Below, in pieces: positions 61,163 to 64,000 of a stretch of 64,000 bases of DNA. Each line of letters starts with the position of its first letter. The stretch's first letter is position 1. Source of the stretch: Paraburkholderia flava (GTDB lineage Bacteria > Pseudomonadota > Gammaproteobacteria > Burkholderiales > Burkholderiaceae); assembly GCF_004359985.1 (NCBI RefSeq), contig NZ_SMRO01000001.1:682001-746000 (forward strand), in the 5' to 3' direction. The translations under genes were made by a program, and so were the position numbers. The notes below the pieces were generated by a model. It did no database searches. It was not told where the DNA came from and saw only the letters and a program-made list of their open reading frames with translations.

Positions 61163-63697
61163 TCAAGGTTTCGCATCGATTGCGCGCGGCCCGCTCAACG
61201 TCGTTTCGGTCATGCCCGGCGCCGAGCGGATCGCCTGCGCCGTGAACGGAAACCGCGCCCACGCCTTCTGCGCATACGCGAGCGTTGCATCGCGCGAATG
61301 CGGCGAAGCCGGATCGTCCGATTCGGAATGCGACAGCAGCGTGTCCGCTTCAGGACCGTCCGCACCGAACCCGACCACCTGCACATAGGTGTTGCCGTGC
61401 GCGTGCTCGTTGAGCGAATAGCCGTGCCTGTCGAGCGGCTCTCCCGTACACGCCGACGTGAAATAGCCTTGCAGATCGCAGCCGCCATACAGCGGAATTT
61501 TCGCGCCGTCGCGGCCGATGTACAGCGCGGTGCCGCGCGTTGAATCGAGCGCGAAGCCGTTGTCTTGCAGTGCGAGGACTGCCGCGCCCAGCGCCTGCAC
61601 AAGCGCGGGGTTCGCAGTGTTCAGGCCAGCGGGTGTCGCCAGCGGCCGGCTCGGATCGAACGGCGTCGCATAGAGCTTGGCTGCGGGAATGCGCTGCGCG
61701 CGCGCCCAGAATTCGTCCCACAGATTGGCACCGCGCGCGTCGACGTTCCCCGTGCCGTCCCATGCGCGCAGCACGCGGCACGCTTCGGCCAGATCGACCG
61801 TGCGCGCGACCGGTGTGCCCTTTGCGGAAGAAGTGGCAGGAGGCGCGACCGCAACCGTCGGCGCGGATTGGCCAGGCGCGCACAGCGCATCGAGCAGCGG
61901 CTGCCGGAACAGACGCTCCGACATCGATCCGCTCGACAGCACTGTCTGTTCGAGCGCATCGCGCGCGACGCCGCCCGGTGCGCTCATCAACTGCTGTGCG
62001 AGCGTATGGCCGAGCCGCGTGCGCAGCGATTGCGGCGTACCCGTTTCCCCTTGCACCTGCGCGAAACCCGTCAACGGTGCCTGCGGATTCGAGAGCCAGT
62101 AGCTGCCGTTGAAATTGCCCGCGTAGTCGCGACGCAGCAAACTCGGCATCTCGGTGACCGGCATTGCGCCGGGTATCGCGGTACGCGCGACGTCGGCGTT
62201 TTTGCCGTTCATCCCAACCCATTCGCACGCGGACCGCGAGCCGTCGAGAAACGGCACGCCCGCCACGCGCTGATCGAATGCATGGCCTGCAGGCGTCGTG
62301 CAGGCAGCGGCGAGCGTGTCGGGCACGTTCGGCACCGCGCCGATGTCGGCGAACCACACGCGCGGATCGCCACGGCCGATCGCGAGCGTGTTGACCCACG
62401 GGAGCGCCGCGTAGCGCTTCTGGATCGAGATGAAATCGTCGAGCGACGTGGCCTTCCCCCACGCGAGAAAATTCGCGAACGCGCGTGTGTTGTCTTCGTT
62501 CACGTCGCGCAGCGCGAATGCGTGCTTCGCGTTCCAGCCGAGTGCCGGCGACATCGCCGACAGATCCACCATCGGCCCGAACCGCGACCGGTACAGCACG
62601 CGCGTAACGGGCGTGAGCTGCCCCGTCTTCATGTCGCGAACCTGTACGGTGACCGGCATCGGACGCATCGCTTCTTCGTGACCGTCGATCACATAGCGCG
62701 TCGGGTCGCCGGGTACGAGTTTCAGTTCGAAGAAACCGAAGCGACGTGCGCTCGACACCGTATGCGTCCACGCGATGTCGTGATTGAAGCCGATCATGAT
62801 CACCGGCACCGCGAGAAACGACACGCCGGCGACGTCGAGCTGGCCGGGGATCGTCAGTTGCGCCTGATAGAAACGGTCCGGGCCGCGCCAGAACCAGTGC
62901 GGGTTGCCGAACAGCAGGCTGTGACCATCGCGGGTCGCCGAGCCGCCGAACACATACGCGTTGCTGCCGATGCCGACGTGACCGCCGACCGCCAGTTGGT
63001 CGGGATCGATCGGCTTCATGGCGGCGAGCGTCGCGCTATCGGTCAACGATGAAGTCGACGACGACTGCGCTTGCGGCACACGCGGCGGCTGCGCCTGCGC
63101 GATCTGCGACAGAAACCGTGTGCCGCCGCCCGCGAGCATCACCGCGACGAGACGGCGGTACAGATCGTCACTGGAGATCGGCTTGACCCACGGCTTGCCG
63201 GCGCATTCGGCATGCGCGCCCGGAAAGTTGCCGCGCTTCATCTCGTCGACGTAGCGGTTGTAGCCGTCGGCAAAACCCGCGACCAGTTCACGCAATTGCA
63301 GCGGCTGCGCGGCGCGATAGCGTGCGACTGCGTCGTCGTCGGCGATCGAGCGGAAGAAGAAATCGGCGTCGAGATTGCGAGGCTGGCCGAAGGTCGCCGC
63401 GTCGGGCGTCCGCGCGTCGGCGCCGAACCACGCGGAACGTTCGCCGCGCCACGTCAGAAACGCGTCGGCGAGCGTGCACAGGTTGTCCTGCGCCTGCACG
63501 TAACCGTAGCCATAGCCGAGGCTGCCCCAGTCGCGGGCTTCGACGTGCGGGATGCCGTCCTGGGTACGGCGTACGTCCACGCGATACGGCGTGGCAGAGG
63601 CTGCGGGGGACGCCGCGTGTGCGGCGGGCAGCACCGCAACGCTGATGACGGCAACGGTCGACAGGAGTCTGGAAAATCTGCGAAACAACGGAGTCAT
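61163..63697 (-). CDS. Penicillin amidase-family acylase, AhlM/aculeacin-A-acylase/AHL-acylase-like
   Basis: An 844-residue secreted Ntn hydrolase precursor. Signal peptide (MTPLFRRFSRLLSTVAVISV, cleavage near AHA); alpha chain region about 30-210; a Ser/Gln-rich linker with QAQPPRVPQAQSSSTSS before the catalytic junction GIGSNAYVFGG, where Ser 245 would be the new N-terminal nucleophile of the beta chain after self-cleavage. FYQAQLTIPGQLDVAGVSFL and GFNHDIAWTHTVSSARRF are close to actinomycete aculeacin and AHL acylases. It acts in the periplasm on acylated amines such as AHL signals or lipopeptides (inference). Confidence 0.9.
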   Translation of the reverse strand: MTPLFRRFSRLLSTVAVISVAVLPAAHAASPAASATPYRVDVRRTQDGIPHVEARDWGSLGYGYGYVQAQDNLCTLADAFLTWRGERSAWFGADARTPDAATFGQPRNLDADFFFRSIADDDAVARYRAAQPLQLRELVAGFADGYNRYVDEMKRGNFPGAHAECAGKPWVKPISSDDLYRRLVAVMLAGGGTRFLSQIAQAQPPRVPQAQSSSTSSLTDSATLAAMKPIDPDQLAVGGHVGIGSNAYVFGGSATRDGHSLLFGNPHWFWRGPDRFYQAQLTIPGQLDVAGVSFLAVPVIMIGFNHDIAWTHTVSSARRFGFFELKLVPGDPTRYVIDGHEEAMRPMPVTVQVRDMKTGQLTPVTRVLYRSRFGPMVDLSAMSPALGWNAKHAFALRDVNEDNTRAFANFLAWGKATSLDDFISIQKRYAALPWVNTLAIGRGDPRVWFADIGAVPNVPDTLAAACTTPAGHAFDQRVAGVPFLDGSRSACEWVGMNGKNADVARTAIPGAMPVTEMPSLLRRDYAGNFNGSYWLSNPQAPLTGFAQVQGETGTPQSLRTRLGHTLAQQLMSAPGGVARDALEQTVLSSGSMSERLFRQPLLDALCAPGQSAPTVAVAPPATSSAKGTPVARTVDLAEACRVLRAWDGTGNVDARGANLWDEFWARAQRIPAAKLYATPFDPSRPLATPAGLNTANPALVQALGAAVLALQDNGFALDSTRGTALYIGRDGAKIPLYGGCDLQGYFTSACTGEPLDRHGYSLNEHAHGNTYVQVVGFGADGPEADTLLSHSESDDPASPHSRDATLAYAQKAWARFPFTAQAIRSAPGMTETTLSGPRAIDAKP

Positions 63698-63950
63698 GAC
63701 ACTCCCGGATGACGATGAAGAACCACGTGCCGACGCAGAACGACGAGGCGTTCCGACGGGAGTCGCGGGCACGCGACGAAACGGCGCGCATCGCACCGTG
63801 CGAAAACGGAGACGAAAGTGAAAGCGGCCGGAGATGGAATTGAAAAGCGCACTGAACAGCAATGTGGCTCGTATCTTACTGTGACGATACGCAATACGTC
63901 TGCAGGAGAGCCGTCCTCGTAATGAACGGTAACTACGTATGCGCGATGTG

Positions 63951-64000
63951 TCAGAAGTCGTCGGGGAAATCGAGTTCCCAGCGCACTTCGCTGCCGACGC
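63951..64000 (-). CDS. C-terminal fragment of a gene running off the right edge
   Basis: The minus strand from 64000 reads VGSEVRWELDFPDDF and stops at TGA (63951). Only 16 codons are seen, so no family can be named. The acidic, aromatic composition looks protein-coding. About 250 bp separate it from the acylase start and hold that gene's promoter. Confidence 0.45.
   Translation of the reverse strand, partial: VGSEVRWELDFPDDF

Noticed and set aside
61565..63052. A 495-codon open frame on the plus strand
   Set aside because: Antisense to the acylase gene, with composition of a shadow frame.

Overview
ORGANISM. The window is GC-rich, densely coding DNA of a beta-proteobacterium, most likely Paraburkholderia, Burkholderia or a close relative. 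The evidence is gene content: a DUF4148 secreted protein, a DUF2844-DUF3443 pair, Burkholderia-type porin, an IrlR/IrlS-like two-component system, many LysR regulators, and a Ralstonia/Burkholderia-style exopolysaccharide (EPS) export module. No rRNA, tRNA, CRISPR array, prophage or complete insertion sequence was seen. LAYOUT. 1-6.5 kb (minus): EPS start-up module of polyprenyl-phosphate sugar transferase, Wza, Wzb-type phosphatase, BY-kinase/Wzc and WecB, the order known from the Ralstonia EPS I operon. A 945-bp regulatory gap separates it from a divergent EAL protein (7.5-8.3 kb). 8.4-8.8 kb: an orphan IS5-type DUF4096 protein. 8.9-18.2 kb: LysR plus a nine-gene uptake and oxidation operon (spermidine/putrescine-type ABC transporter, two DAO-type flavoproteins, one HcnA/HcnB-like pair, RidA) that looks like an opine or imino-acid catabolic unit. 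18.4-19.3 kb: a LysR. 19.6-27.9 kb (minus): RND permease, adaptor and outer-membrane factor followed by their likely response regulator and kinase. 28-35.3 kb: small secreted or lipoproteins, LysR/NTF2-like pair, DUF2844-DUF3443 pair with pepsin-like DTG/DSG motifs, and a prolyl-4-hydroxylase-like enzyme. 35.6-44 kb (minus): a catabolic run of bicupin dioxygenase-like protein, DapA-family lyase, CMD-like protein, ornithine-cyclodeaminase-like protein, porin, AAHS-type MFS transporter, Pht5-like protein and alpha/beta hydrolase. It is headed by a divergent HTH-citrate-synthase protein that appears to have lost catalytic histidines. 45.5-53.4 kb: MFS exporters, LysR, RidA, a qorB/HxlR divergent pair, a UPF0178 protein and an FAD monooxygenase. 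53.6-57.5 kb (minus): a ribose-type ABC transporter. 57.7-64 kb: P-loop kinase, EamA transporter, arginase-family protein, CDF transporter, a penicillin/acyl-homoserine-lactone acylase and the tail of one more gene. HOW THE GENES WORK TOGETHER. Three blocks look like complete systems: EPS assembly with a divergent c-di-GMP-type protein, the LysR-controlled uptake/oxidation operon, and the 35.6-45.5 kb catabolic cluster. The last is the best candidate for an undescribed system. Its enzyme combination matches no pathway I can name, its regulator looks like a citrate-synthase pseudo-enzyme with ATTGAT repeats at its promoter, and one of its gene junctions is triplicated in tandem, giving two 30-codon ORFs chained by ATGA overlaps. 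Many long ORFs on the opposite strand are GC-codon shadows and are left out.
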